A stretch of 10,374 nucleotides of DNA from Actinomortierella ambigua (GCA_016098155.1 JAAAJB010000860.1:1-10374), one strand, 5' to 3'; counted from the stretch's first letter, positions 1 through 7,741 are shown. The notes: generated by a model from the sequence alone, not told the origin. Translations and numbers: made by a program.

Positions 1-141
1 TTAATTGAACGGGGTATTGTAAGCGGTAGAGTAGCCTTGTTGCTACGATCCGCTGGGATTAAACCCACTGTTCTAGAGATTTGTTCGAGAAGAACCACAT
101 CTTTTCTCTTTCCTTTTTTTCTTTCACTCCTGCTGCGTGGT
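1..141 (+). other. Open frame at window edge, weakly FAD/NAD-fold-like
   Basis: A frame is open from base 1 to a TAA at 139-141, with no start inside the window. Its translation contains RVALLLRSAGIKPTVLE. That resembles the second helix and strand of the N-terminal Rossmann unit of FAD-dependent monooxygenases (G-x-G-x-x-G, then ALLLxxAGI and a strand ending in Glu). The glycine motif itself is poor (GIVSGR). It could be the degraded end of a neighbouring gene or chance. The pyrimidine-rich end (105-130) and the lack of any continuation argue against a live gene. Confidence 0.15.
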
Positions 142-414
142 TAAGGGGTTGTTGGCAATGTGTCTTACATCGGCAAGGACGCGATGTGCGAAACATGAAT
201 ACCACCTACTAGATTTTATGACAGAAAAAGAAGATCGTTTCACGCTGATGGCGTTGATGATGATACAGGTTGGGACGAAGGCTGATGGCGTGGTCGGTGA
301 AACAGGTTTGTACAAAGACGAATGGTGTGATAATTATGCTCCTTAACAATCAGTGATGGAGGAGTCTGATACAGCTTCCTGCATGTGACCTCATTTTCAA
401 TCACCTCTAGCAGC
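142..414. other. Upstream intergenic stretch, no supported gene
   Basis: Short open frames exist on both strands between 124 and 346, but they overlap each other, lack recognisable motifs and show no splice or promoter context. This stretch probably holds the upstream regulatory region of the peptidase gene. No repeat or RNA gene was seen. Confidence 0.4.
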
Positions 415-422
415 TATATAAG
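415..422 (+). promoter_or_regulatory. TATA box of the Ulp1/zinc-finger gene
   Basis: A perfect TATATAAG lies about 70 bp upstream of the ATG at 491 and is followed by a pyrimidine-rich tract (430-480). This fits a core promoter with a transcription start around 445-455 and a short leader of about 40 nt. It supports 491 as the true start codon, since no other ATG lies between the box and 491. Confidence 0.6.
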
Positions 423-490
423 AAGGGTCAGTTTGCTCGCTCCATTCCTCTTTTTCCACCTCATCGTCCAACTCCCCTTGTACCATTGCA

Positions 491-2807
491 ATGTCATTTG
501 AACACACTCCCATTCTTGAGCCCGATACATCGCTACCTGATCCTGCGTGGAAGAGCATAGCTGAACAATGGATGAACTCTTTATCTGGATCACAACTCTT
601 GAAGCTTCCCACCCCTGAGAGAGTATCTCACTTGAGAGTGCAACCCGTTGTTGTCGAACACCCCACACCGCCGTCTGAACGGTCCATTAGATCCTTGTTC
701 GAGCATACTCTGATTCCTTGTGAAAACGACTGTATGGTTGCTCACCGCATTCTTGGAAAGCAGGAGAGATACAACGCCGCACAATTCGGTGACAAGGTCT
801 TTCTTGCAGAGGAGATTCGAATACTCCTCATCTTTCACTACGCCATCCGACTTGCACCTGGATTACGACACTTTCAACAATGGATCTCCCGGTGCATCCG
901 CATTGTCGATCCCATTTTTTACAATTTTGTAAAAGATCGCGCCTTCGACAAAGGAAGTGTGCTCAACTTTCCATTTCTTCCATCCGCTCTGTCAATGGAA
1001 CACGCCATTTCCTTCAGTAGCAACGCGTGGTTCACCGATACTGCTATCGTTCATGTCCTCGACTACCTTGACACCCACTTCAATGCGAACAAAGACTATC
1101 GGATTCTTTCCCCTACCCAATTCCACAGTGCTATGGAACACACAAGTCGTGATTCGATACTTTTCTGGCGTCTTGTGCTGGACAAGTTGACCACCAACAC
1201 AAAATATATTCTCGCCATCGCTCCAGAGGAACTAAGACCCTCAAATAGCCACTGGGTGACAGTATTATACGACCTACAAAATCACAAGTTGTCTATTGGC
1301 GACTCGCTTCAGCGCTCCATCTTCTCCCCCAGACTTGCCGCAACCTGCCACCAACTACAGTACCTACACGCGAAGGCAGAATCGAAAATCGCCCGCCTCT
1401 CTACACCAGTCCAAACAGCATCGACCCCGGGCGAGTGTGGAATCATATCTCTCAACAGGGTTGAGACAGTGCTCAACCCCAAAGCTGAAGCATGGAGCCC
1501 CTCTCGGCAAGCATATTTTCGAGTACGCTACCTGAGAATGGCAACCAATTTTACTCCAGAGGTAACAGCAAATCTTTTTAATTTACATTCAATGCACCAT
1601 CCTCTCATGGAACGGCATTGCTCATTTTTGTCTTTTCCTCCACGATCTCTCCCCATTTGCAGCAAACCAATGAGGAAAAATTCGACGCCGTCAACAGCAA
1701 TAACCTTACCAGCGACAAAAAAGACCCCACCAGCCAAGAGTGCAACGAAAGCAAGGACAGCGAACACCATATCGGAGAAGGCAGCAATGACGACGAGGAG
1801 GAGGAGGGCCAAGACGAGGAGGAAGGGGAGGGTGAAGACGTGGAGGATGAAGAGAGTGAAGACGAAGAGAAAGACGAGGACGAACAGGAGGAGGAGGATG
1901 AAGACAAAGAGGAAGAAGAAGATGAAGACGACAAGAGGAAACAAAAGGGCAAAGGAAAAAAGGACGATAACGAGGAGACAGAAGGCCACCTCGGGGAAGG
2001 CAGCGATGACGAGGAGAGAGAAGGCCACCTCGGAGAAGGCAGCGACTACGAGGAGAATGAAGGCCACCTCGGAGAAGGCAGCGATGACGAGGAAGAGGAA
2101 GAGGAGGATAAGGACGACAAGACGAAACAGAAGGGCAAGGGAAAACAGGATGAAAACAACGCGAAGGGAGACGATGAGCTGTACCAAGATCGCCTGTTTG
2201 ACAATATTGACAATGTCGAGGATGTTTTCTTCCAACATGCCAAAACTCACAACTTCAGCATTCAAACAAAACGCTACGAGATTCGTCGCGGCCGAAAGCG
2301 TAAGTCACTCTTTATTTTCGGCCATTGGCTCTACTTATTCTATCTTTTTGACTGACACTACTTTCTACTCTCGACCTCATCGCCATAGTCTTGTACAAAT
2401 GCGGTGTTGCCTCGTGCAAATGGACTGCCTATCTTGTCTCACCGAGGAGCATTGGACGACAATGGCGTATAAAATCCATCAAGCTTCAACACAATCACAC
2501 CCTACCTGATGAACCCATCAAAAAAAAAAGAAAGAGGAAGCCAAAGTTTGACCCACTGTTCGACAGGAAGACCACATCAATTTGCGACGAACCAAGGTCT
2601 TCACAAGTCACCACCCCTCCATCAACCCCTGCCATGGCGTCCGCATCAACATCTAGTGCGAATTATACGTCTCCACTTCAACAACATGTAGACCGGCTAC
2701 TTCAGCTGAGCAGAAATAGCCCCGACTTAATTGACGATATCGTGAAGGAGATGGACGTGCTCAACAAACGCATGGAGAAGAACTTAAAGAAACGCAAACA
2801 CGCATAA
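491..2807 (+). CDS. Ulp1-like C48 cysteine peptidase fused to acidic linker and FAR1/MULE-type zinc finger
   Basis: Three exons (491-1561, 1663-2299, 2389-2807) join in frame into about 708 codons. Residues ~170-345 match the C48 Ulp1/SENP fold. An NAWFTDTAI motif sits at 178 like the Ulp1 'WL.D..I' entry. His254 lies in SHWV, Asp271 in IGDS, Gln308 is the oxyanion candidate and Cys316 lies in GECGII. The 17-residue His-Asp spacing equals that of yeast Ulp1. The family removes SUMO or related modifiers. Residues ~398-523 are an acidic Asp/Glu linker with 13-residue repeats. Exon 3 gives C574-x4-C579...H604-x-H606, a FAR1/MULE/WRKY-GCM1-like DNA-binding finger, then a KKKRKRKPK basic patch (likely nuclear signal) and a charged C-terminal helix. 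Ulp1 domains are known in several transposon families and this finger type belongs to MULE transposases, but no transposase core is present. Start chosen from the TATA box. The unspliced frame would run to 2509 as an Arg/Lys-rich artefact. Confidence 0.85.
1562..1662 (+). other. Intron 1 of the Ulp1/zinc-finger gene
   Basis: A 101-bp intron with GTAACA donor and a pyrimidine-rich tract ending in TTTGCAG. It falls between complete codons (phase 0) and switches reading from the peptidase frame to the acidic frame. The donor departs from GTAAGT but the codon join is exact. Confidence 0.75.
1981..2097 (+). repeat. Three in-frame 39-bp tandem repeats (acidic linker)
   Basis: Three head-to-tail 39-bp units (1981, 2020 and 2059) encode EGHLGEGSD(D/Y)EE plus one or two variable residues. 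A degenerate fourth copy, HHIGEGSNDDEE, lies near 1768-1806. A flanking pair of KQKGKGK segments (~1927 and ~2113) brackets the array. The units differ at only a few positions, so the expansion is recent and kept in frame. Confidence 0.85.
2300..2388 (+). other. Intron 2 of the Ulp1/zinc-finger gene
   Basis: An 89-bp phase-1 intron with a consensus GTAAGT donor, a CTGAC branch-point candidate at ~2351 and a CATAG acceptor. Removing it joins the acidic exon to the zinc-finger exon in frame and creates a split Leu codon. This is the main evidence that finger and peptidase are one protein. Confidence 0.85.
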
Positions 2808-2809
2808 AG

Positions 2810-2815
2810 AATAAA
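2810..2815 (+). terminator. AATAAA polyadenylation signal
   Basis: A canonical AATAAA starts three bases after the TAA stop at 2805-2807, in the right place for 3' processing of the peptidase/zinc-finger transcript before the convergent minus-strand gene. Confidence 0.5.
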
Positions 2816-2874
2816 TGAGCAATCGACCACTTTCGCAAGCATTTATACTTTACAGCAGCACAGAGAAGTGTTTT

Positions 2875-2950
2875 CCACCACATGTTCTTGATCCACCACT
2901 CCACGACCTCTTTCTTAATCCACCACATGTTTCTTAATCCACCACATCTC
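2875..2950. repeat. CCACCACATGTTTCTTAAT-type short tandem repeats
   Basis: Four imperfect units begin at 2875, 2893, 2920 and 2939, each starting CCACCA and mostly continuing CATGTTTCTTAAT. They fill the gap between the two convergent genes and overlap the 3' end of the minus-strand gene. A related set lies at 7528-7590. Confidence 0.6.
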
Positions 2951-3256
2951 CTCCATTTTTTTTTCTAACATCATCATACGATCGTGACAGAGCAAGAACT
3001 CGAGAAAGCAATGACTGGAGAGATGGCCATTTCTCCTTGACACTCTTGCTTAAGGCGGATCTGCCATTCACCGATTTCCGCTGCTCAAGTGATAGAGTGA
3101 GGGAAAACGCTGAACCTGGTGCGACATCAGCATTCCCATCCAATGCCAACGAGAATCGAGACTGAGGCTGACGCCTGAAATCGGCAAACTTGGAGAGCAT
3201 ATCAACATCACCGATAGTCCACGTGCAGGTTTGATTCAACGAAGATAGCGCTGCCA

Positions 3257-3342
3257 CTATGCAAAGATCATGAAAAAAAATTACATTAACCCCAATGTCG
3301 GAGATGGTTATGGAACATGATTCAGTACTCATAGTCACTTAC
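3257..3342 (-). other. Intron 3 of the unknown minus-strand gene
   Basis: An 86-bp minus-strand intron with GTAAGTGAC donor and TTTGCATAG acceptor. It is phase 1 and forms a split Leu codon. Without it the last exon would appear to start with an unrelated 30-odd residue leader. Confidence 0.65.
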
Positions 3343-3456
3343 ACATCTGCTGTGTGACATCTTCAACTTGACGCACGGCTGGATTACCTCCGCTTGATGC
3401 TAGGTTGTGGCTAAAAAGAACATGCAAGTTGGGAGCGCGTGAAGGAGGCGTTCTGT

Positions 3457-3539
3457 CTACAAGATGATAGACAGCATAACGTTAAATACTTTTGCATAGT
3501 CGAGACCAATATACGCATGTCATTCGCAGCAATGCTTAC
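3457..3539 (-). other. Intron 2 of the unknown minus-strand gene
   Basis: An 83-bp minus-strand intron with GTAAGC donor and ATCTTGTAG acceptor, phase 1. It links the acidic exon (AENEQDEAEF) to the exon beginning DRTPPSRAPNLHV. Length and signals match the other introns in the window. Confidence 0.6.
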
Positions 3540-3616
3540 CTTCGACAGCGTCACTACAAAATTCGGCCTCATCTTGTTCATTTTCAGCATCAGAAGCCCT
3601 CCGCGACTAACTCCGT

Positions 3617-3697
3617 CTATCAACATAAGCATATCTACGCGTTACTACATTGTGACAATCCAGATATGCATTTCGCATTGTACAAATAGCGCATTAC
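3617..3697 (-). other. Probable intron 1 of the unknown minus-strand gene
   Basis: The donor GTAATG follows a phase-1 exon end and the likely acceptor is TTGATAG. The exons do not join in the acidic reading frame unless one base is missing in exon 2. An alternative acceptor TTAG ten bases further on gives the frame but not the phase. The boundaries are therefore provisional. Confidence 0.35.
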
Positions 3698-4133
3698 CTT
3701 CAATAGCCTGATGATAAACATCGCCCTCTACATCGTCATGATATATTTTTTTCTCGAGCAGTGCTGATTGCTCAGATTCCATCAACGCTCTATGACGCTT
3801 CCCTGCCGAGTCCTCATTATATTGCGATCATAGCTTATGACAAAATGAACGAATTCGATTATCGAACGGCTTGCGAGCACCAGTGAGTACTTTCATTACA
3901 TCAAAAAACGGATCCAAACTCGATTTTCCATATTCAAGATACAACTCTGGAAGCCATTCTTGAGGTGGATGTGTATAAAAGTACACGAAGCGTTGACCCT
4001 TTTCAAGAAAAACCGGGAAAATGACTTTGGTGGGCTCTGGAGGGGCATGCAAGCGGGTAGGAGTTGGCGTAAGAGACATCTAGTGATCACAAAGACAATA
4101 AAAAGGATTTAACTCAATTCACACGATGGTAGC

Positions 4134-4194
4134 CTGATTCTCATGAACAGGGTTGGGTGTCAAGCTGATTCTCATGAATAGGGTTGGGTGCCAA
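4134..4194. repeat. 31-bp tandem direct repeat, two copies
   Basis: Two adjacent copies beginning CTGATTCTCATGAA at 4134 and 4165 differ by C/T at two sites only (AACAGG versus AATAGG, GTGTCAA versus GTGCCAA). They lie between the 5' end of the unknown minus-strand gene and the first ~132-bp repeat. Both differences are transitions. Confidence 0.85.
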
Positions 4195-4207
4195 TGCAAA
4201 AAGAAAA

Positions 4208-4339
4208 GGGGCCACCTTGTAAACCAACAAAGCGGTGTGGCGTGCCCGGCGATGCTCCACCGAAGGTGTCACACTATGCGCCTGACAGCACTCCACGACA
4301 TACTACACCTTTGACTACCGGAGAAAGCTCCTGCCGCAG
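4208..4339. repeat. ~132-bp structured direct repeat, copy 1
   Basis: This copy matches 4438-4569 at an offset of 229-230 bases. Blocks that are identical or nearly so are CCCGGCGATGCTCCACC (4245), GGTGTCACACTATGCGCCTG (4265) and GGAGAAAGCTCCTGCCGCAG (4320). The first part can fold: CACC/GGTG and TTGT/ACAA pair around a short loop with a bulge. No open frame is conserved between copies. It could be a non-autonomous mobile element, a SINE-like unit or a duplicated regulatory block. Confidence 0.65.
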
Positions 4340-4437
4340 CCATTGTGCATGACGAGGATACTACAGTGTCGAACAAATAGCAGACATGCCATCCTCGCTC
4401 ACGCGTAGTTGTAATGAGAAGAAAAAGCGTGTGTATG

Positions 4438-4569
4438 GGGGCCACTTGGATAAAAACCAAGTGGTGTGGCACGCCCGGCGATGCTCCACCAAGGGGTGTC
4501 ACACTATGCGCCTGACAGCGCGCCACCATGTACTATACCTTGAACTGCCGGAGAAAGCTCCTGCCGCAG
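4438..4569. repeat. ~132-bp structured direct repeat, copy 2
   Basis: The second copy carries a perfect 8-bp hairpin, CCACTTGG at 4442-4449 and CCAAGTGG at 4457-4464, with a 7-base A-rich loop. A further GTGTGGCAC/GTGTCACAC arm pair brackets the conserved CCCGGCGATGCTCCACC core. Upstream of both copies lies a similar A-rich stretch beginning AATG, so the true repeat may start near 4193 and 4411. No polymerase III A/B boxes were convincing. Confidence 0.65.
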
Positions 4570-4993
4570 TCCTTCGACCTCCATTTTGATGTAAACAATT
4601 ACAAGTGAGAGTGTGATGTATCGGGTAAGAGTAGTGAAACAGATGGTTGTTCAGAAGTGTTTTCAGAGAAAAAGTTGAGTGATTTCGAGACTGCTTTTGA
4701 GATGAAGCAGTGGAGAGATGGAAAGGGCGCTGATGGCGGAACGTGAGAGAGAATGAGACAAGAAGGACGACGATTGGATTGCATAATTACGACACGACAA
4801 CATTGAGAAAGTGGCGGCCATCTGACATGGGGTCGAAATACAGCGCCACCAACTTTCATTCTGACGAGACAAGTTGAACATTTAGCCACTCTCTCATCTT
4901 TCAATTCATCGCTCCTATTACATCTTTCAGTTCCTCTCTTTCGTCTTCGTCCTTCAAATCATCCCCTTGCTTTCATCATCTGGTCAACTCGTC
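4570..4993 (+). promoter_or_regulatory. Intergenic stretch and pyrimidine-rich leader of the XPG-like pseudogene
   Basis: No gene is supported here; minus-strand open frames lack motifs. From about 4885 to 4990 the plus strand is CT-rich (CATCTTTC, CCTCTCTTTCGTC), as in many fungal leaders, and leads directly into the ATG at 4994. No good TATA box was seen. Confidence 0.35.
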
Positions 4994-7240
4994 ATGAGTC
5001 TATGTGGTGGGTGAGCGTGGCTTCAACAGAAGCAAAAGTACCACTCGCGCCCCCTGTATCCAAACCCTCACACAGAGCGACCACCACAGAGTAGAATCCG
5101 CATCGACGTTTGCGGAGCATTTTTCACCAGCATTCGCTGGGTCTACACGCGTTTTCCTGATAAGACACTTGTACACCAAACACTGGAGAAGATTGTGACG
5201 AGGCTAGGGGGGGGGAAGGACCAACTGGTACTCTGCATTGATGGCGAGTAGTCGAGCCTACAGGAGAGAAGAAAGACACGCACGAACTCCGTCGGATTCA
5301 GCGACAGAAAGCTGTAGAGTCTGCCAACAAGCACCTGAACGTTCTCAAGAGTCGCATTGAGGCAAACAAGCGAATTCGTCGGCAGCATTTCCAGTCATGC
5401 AACAAAGCTATCAATGGTTCGTGCCACTGGAGCTTTGGCGATCGGCAAGCATTTGTAAGCTACCTCGTGAAGGAGGGATACGAGGCGATACTGTGCCGCG
5501 CTGAAGCCGACCACACCATTGCCAGAGACTCCCTGGTGACCGATGCTGTTGTATCGCGCGACTCTGATTTCCTGGTACGAGACAGTCAGGACGACCTGGA
5601 GGCTCGTCGGTCATACAAACAGTAACCGATTCCTTGTTTATGACAAGGATGGTATTTTGTCCGCCCTCAAGCTCACAGACGCCCAGCTGGCGGTACTCGC
5701 ATGCGTGATCAAGAATGACTACGAGTCCAATATTCGCTCGCTGGCATGGCAATCAAATCACAAAATTATCAAGACGCTTGAACCTCGCCATGGTAATATG
5801 CACCACCATAAGCTTATCAATGGTGCTGCTGATTGCTTCATTCTCGCAACTGACCCTCTGTATTTCTGTAATAGATGTTGGGTCTGTCATGTCTGCATAC
5901 CTGCAATATCCCATGGTCGTTAAGAAAAACAGCATTGGCGAGGATTTCCTCTGTCCAGGTGTTCAGCCACCTTACCCAGACGGTCTCTCCAGATGGCCCT
6001 GCACAGGAGGAAGATTGGGGTCGCCTACATCAACGATTCGAGGATCTCAAGATTCTGCATCAGCAAAAGAAAAAAGACGGACGAGGGGCACGCAGTGCAG
6101 AGCAGAGCGAGAACGACAAAGACGTCACGTTGGCCGGATGGACGCCTCGTCACAAGCGCCACCAACAGTATAGCCGTTATCTCACAATTGATCTCCCGCC
6201 TCAAGATGACCAGACCCATGCTCGCCACCACCATAGACCGCGGTACAACGTGAAGCAGAGGGGCCAACCTATGGAGCGGCAGAACCAACCAAAGGCTATC
6301 AAGAAATACACGCTCAACCGATGACGCCCGAGCAGGAGCAGCGATGGAAGGAGTTACAGGCTGAGGAACGCAGGAGGCAGGCATACAACAAGAGGAAGAA
6401 CAAGAAGAAGAAGAAGGAGACCAAGGGGAAGGAGAAAAAGAAGGAGGCCAAAAAGAAGAAGAAGGAACTCAAGGAGGCTGCGAAGAAAGTGGGCAAGAAA
6501 AGGGAGACCATCCCCATCGAGAAAATGACGAAAGCCCAGCTTGTCAACTCATTGGCGCATGAACATCCATTGGTCAGTCTTACAGTCGGCACACTGTCTG
6601 CCAACACCAAGCGCGCCTAGGAGGTTGGATCTGGCCACCCGAGCGGGGTCCAGGCTTATATCGAAGACATCACCCGACAAGCTCAGACAGCTAAGCGAGA
6701 TGTTCAATCCTTTCTCGCTATGTACATTATGTACATCGAGGCTGCCTTCAATTCTGGGTTCACTGAGGAGGACAAGTCTATCCTTTCAACATTGTGCCCC
6801 CCAGTCACATCCGCACTCAAGAGCACCATCGATACGAGCGATGAGATGGAGGTCGAACAGGAGGAAGACAATGATAAAGACAAGGAGCAAGAAGGCAAGG
6901 ATTTGGAAGAAGGCTAGGCAAGGATGAGATTGAGGAAGAGGATGAAGAAGAGGATGAAGACGAGGACGAGAACGACAACAATGAAGACACAGCTAGCCCC
7001 GACGCGCCATACAAGTCTTTTTACCATATACTTTTCGCCTACGTCTACAACCGCAAGCGCTTGGCCTCAACTCTACATGGACGGAACGTTCAACATCTCA
7101 TTGGTCGAGCTGCCGAGCTGGGAATTGTGCTGCCAGTACAGCGACAGTGGTCAAAGATGTACAACACCAATGATCTTCTATTATCCGTCTCCAATCAAAC
7201 TTTTCGCGAGATAAAGAGGATGTATGTCTCCGGGAGCTGA
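4994..7240 (+). pseudogene. Decayed XPG/FEN1-like structure-specific nuclease gene
   Basis: Assembled across frames, this is a roughly 730-residue protein. It starts MSLCGG at 4994, then an in-frame TGA (5012), AWLQQK, and RIRIDVCGAFF (metal Asp at 5105). LVLCIDGE follows (Asp at 5240), then CRAEADHTIA (Glu 5503, Asp 5509), VVSRDSDFLV (Asp 5560 and 5566) and VIKNDYESN (Asp 5717). These are the XPG-N and XPG-I acidic motifs of FEN1-type 5' flap/structure-specific nucleases. One intron (5793-5874) follows, then a long C-terminal part with RPRYNVKQ, a Lys-rich stretch (6390-6475), QLVNSLAHEHPLVSL, an acidic stretch (6840-6980) and a final conserved-looking segment ending at TGA 7238-7240. Lesions: TGA 5012, an extra 8 bases at ~5246-5253, one-base gain ~5575, one-base gain ~5949, one-base loss ~6320, TAG 6618, one-base loss ~6914. 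From memory, similar genes are multi-copy in Mortierella-type fungi. Clearly inactive as it stands unless the assembly is error-prone. Confidence 0.8.
5793..5874 (+). other. Intron in the XPG-like pseudogene
   Basis: An 82-bp phase-1 intron with GTAATA donor, CTGAC branch point (~5849) and TTTCTGTAATAG acceptor. The join converts CAT-G plus AT-GTT into His-Asp-Val and continues as GSVMSAYLQYPMVVKKN. The intact splice signals survive although the exons are frameshifted. Confidence 0.75.
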
Positions 7241-7510
7241 GAGCTTGAAAAACAGGTAAAGACAGAAAGTATACAGCTCAGACTCTGACATGGCTCGGTT
7301 GTAAGCAGGAGACCGAAGAAACTAACGTCGAGTATTGCAAATATGTTCATCGGATCACACACAGCCACTGAATTCTGAGACAGACGAAGGACGTTCTGGA
7401 GAGTGAACTCGCTAGAATCACGGGTGGAGATCAACAGCTCCCTCCAATAAACATCAAACAATATTGACCTTGTAAAGTTGATTTGATTTAACTCTTCCAT
7501 CTTCTACCAT
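7241..7510 (+). other. Possible coding remnant after the XPG-like pseudogene
   Basis: Frame +1 from 7273 reads codon-like sequence (TAQTLTWLGCKQETEETN), then a TGA at 7369, then KDVLESELARITGGDQQLPP, ending at TGA 7465-7467. The composition resembles coding rather than spacer sequence, but no family is recognised. It may be a further 3' exon of the decayed nuclease gene, or a fragment of another element. An antisense frame (7500-7195) is also open, so strand is uncertain. Confidence 0.25.
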
Positions 7511-7527
7511 CACGGCCTTCTTTCCGT

Positions 7528-7590
7528 CCACCATATGTTTTTTTTCTCTCCACAACATTTTTTTTCTCCGCCACATGTTTCTTTCTCCAT
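7528..7590. repeat. CCACCATATG/T-tract short repeats
   Basis: Three degenerate units begin at 7528, 7550 and 7568 (CCACCATATG, CCACAACAT, CCGCCACATG), each followed by T-rich and CTC tracts. They resemble the units at 2875-2950. As there, they sit in the gap between convergent genes. The rest of 7591-7735 shows nothing recognisable. Confidence 0.45.
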
Positions 7591-7735
7591 CCCATAGTTT
7601 CAATCAAATATTATCTAACAACTGCTTCCAAGAGGCCACACAACCAGTTGTACATACATATTAGGTACTCCCGTGTCCTAAAAGGTGCTTTAAGGCGCGG
7701 TCATCTTTAATCCCCTACACATCACAGACAATACA

Positions 7736-7741
7736 TTTATT
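7736..7741 (-). terminator. AATAAA signal downstream of the Helitron helicase
   Basis: The plus strand reads TTTATT here, giving AATAAA on the minus strand about 100 bases after the helicase stop at 7840-7838. The distance suits a 3' processing signal for the Helitron transcript. No convincing Helitron 3' hairpin plus CTRR end was found nearby. Confidence 0.35.

Larger units (their letters stand above)
2934..4079 (-). pseudogene. Spliced gene of unknown family, probably inactivated
   Basis: I do not recognise this protein. Read on the minus strand it has four exons: 4079-3698, 3616-3540, 3456-3343 and 3256-2934. The introns of 81, 83 and 86 bp have GTAATG, GTAAGC and GTAAGT donors and TAG acceptors. 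The last two joins are exact (phase 1). Exon 1 encodes a Pro-rich start (MSLTPTPTRLHAPPEPTK), then a hydrophobic/aromatic segment. Codon 84 is TGA (3830-3828); past it the same frame stays open for 43 codons to the donor, so this looks like a single nonsense change (CGA to TGA is the simplest). Exon 2 is acidic but joins exon 1 one base out of phase, so a one-base loss or another donor is needed. Undamaged length would be about 298 aa. The C-terminal half is Ser/Leu-rich and ends KKNGGDVVD. No signal peptide, zinc finger or catalytic motif is visible. It converges on the peptidase gene. Confidence 0.55.

Noticed and set aside
1528..2265. Minus-strand 245-codon Leu/Val/Phe-rich frame that looks like a membrane protein, and overlapping Ser-rich frames
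   Set aside because: These are complements of the acidic GAG/GAC repeats. No start context, splice sites or real domain; the hydrophobic look is a codon artefact.
1562..2509. Plus-strand read-through of the first exon frame giving a very long Lys/Arg/Thr-rich tail
   Set aside because: It is the shifted reading of the GAR-rich acidic exon. The spliced frames give a zinc finger and exact codon joins, so the basic tail is an artefact.
4438..4569. tRNA or tRNA-derived SINE
   Set aside because: Hairpins are present, but no cloverleaf, CCA-type acceptor stem or convincing A and B boxes could be placed.
4134..4569. CRISPR-like array
   Set aside because: There are only two copies of each repeat, adjacent or imperfect, and the context is eukaryotic with introns.
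4269..4589. Open frames on both strands over the ~132-bp repeats
   Set aside because: The two repeat copies do not keep the same frame or protein, so a coding role is unlikely.
5246..5274. A mini-intron GTAG...AG restoring the XPG frame
   Set aside because: The candidate is far shorter than any other intron here (81-101 bp) and lacks a branch point. An eight-base insertion explains the frame better.
6314..6610. Minus-strand Phe/Ser/Leu-rich frame
   Set aside because: It is the antisense of the Lys-rich stretch of the XPG-like pseudogene.
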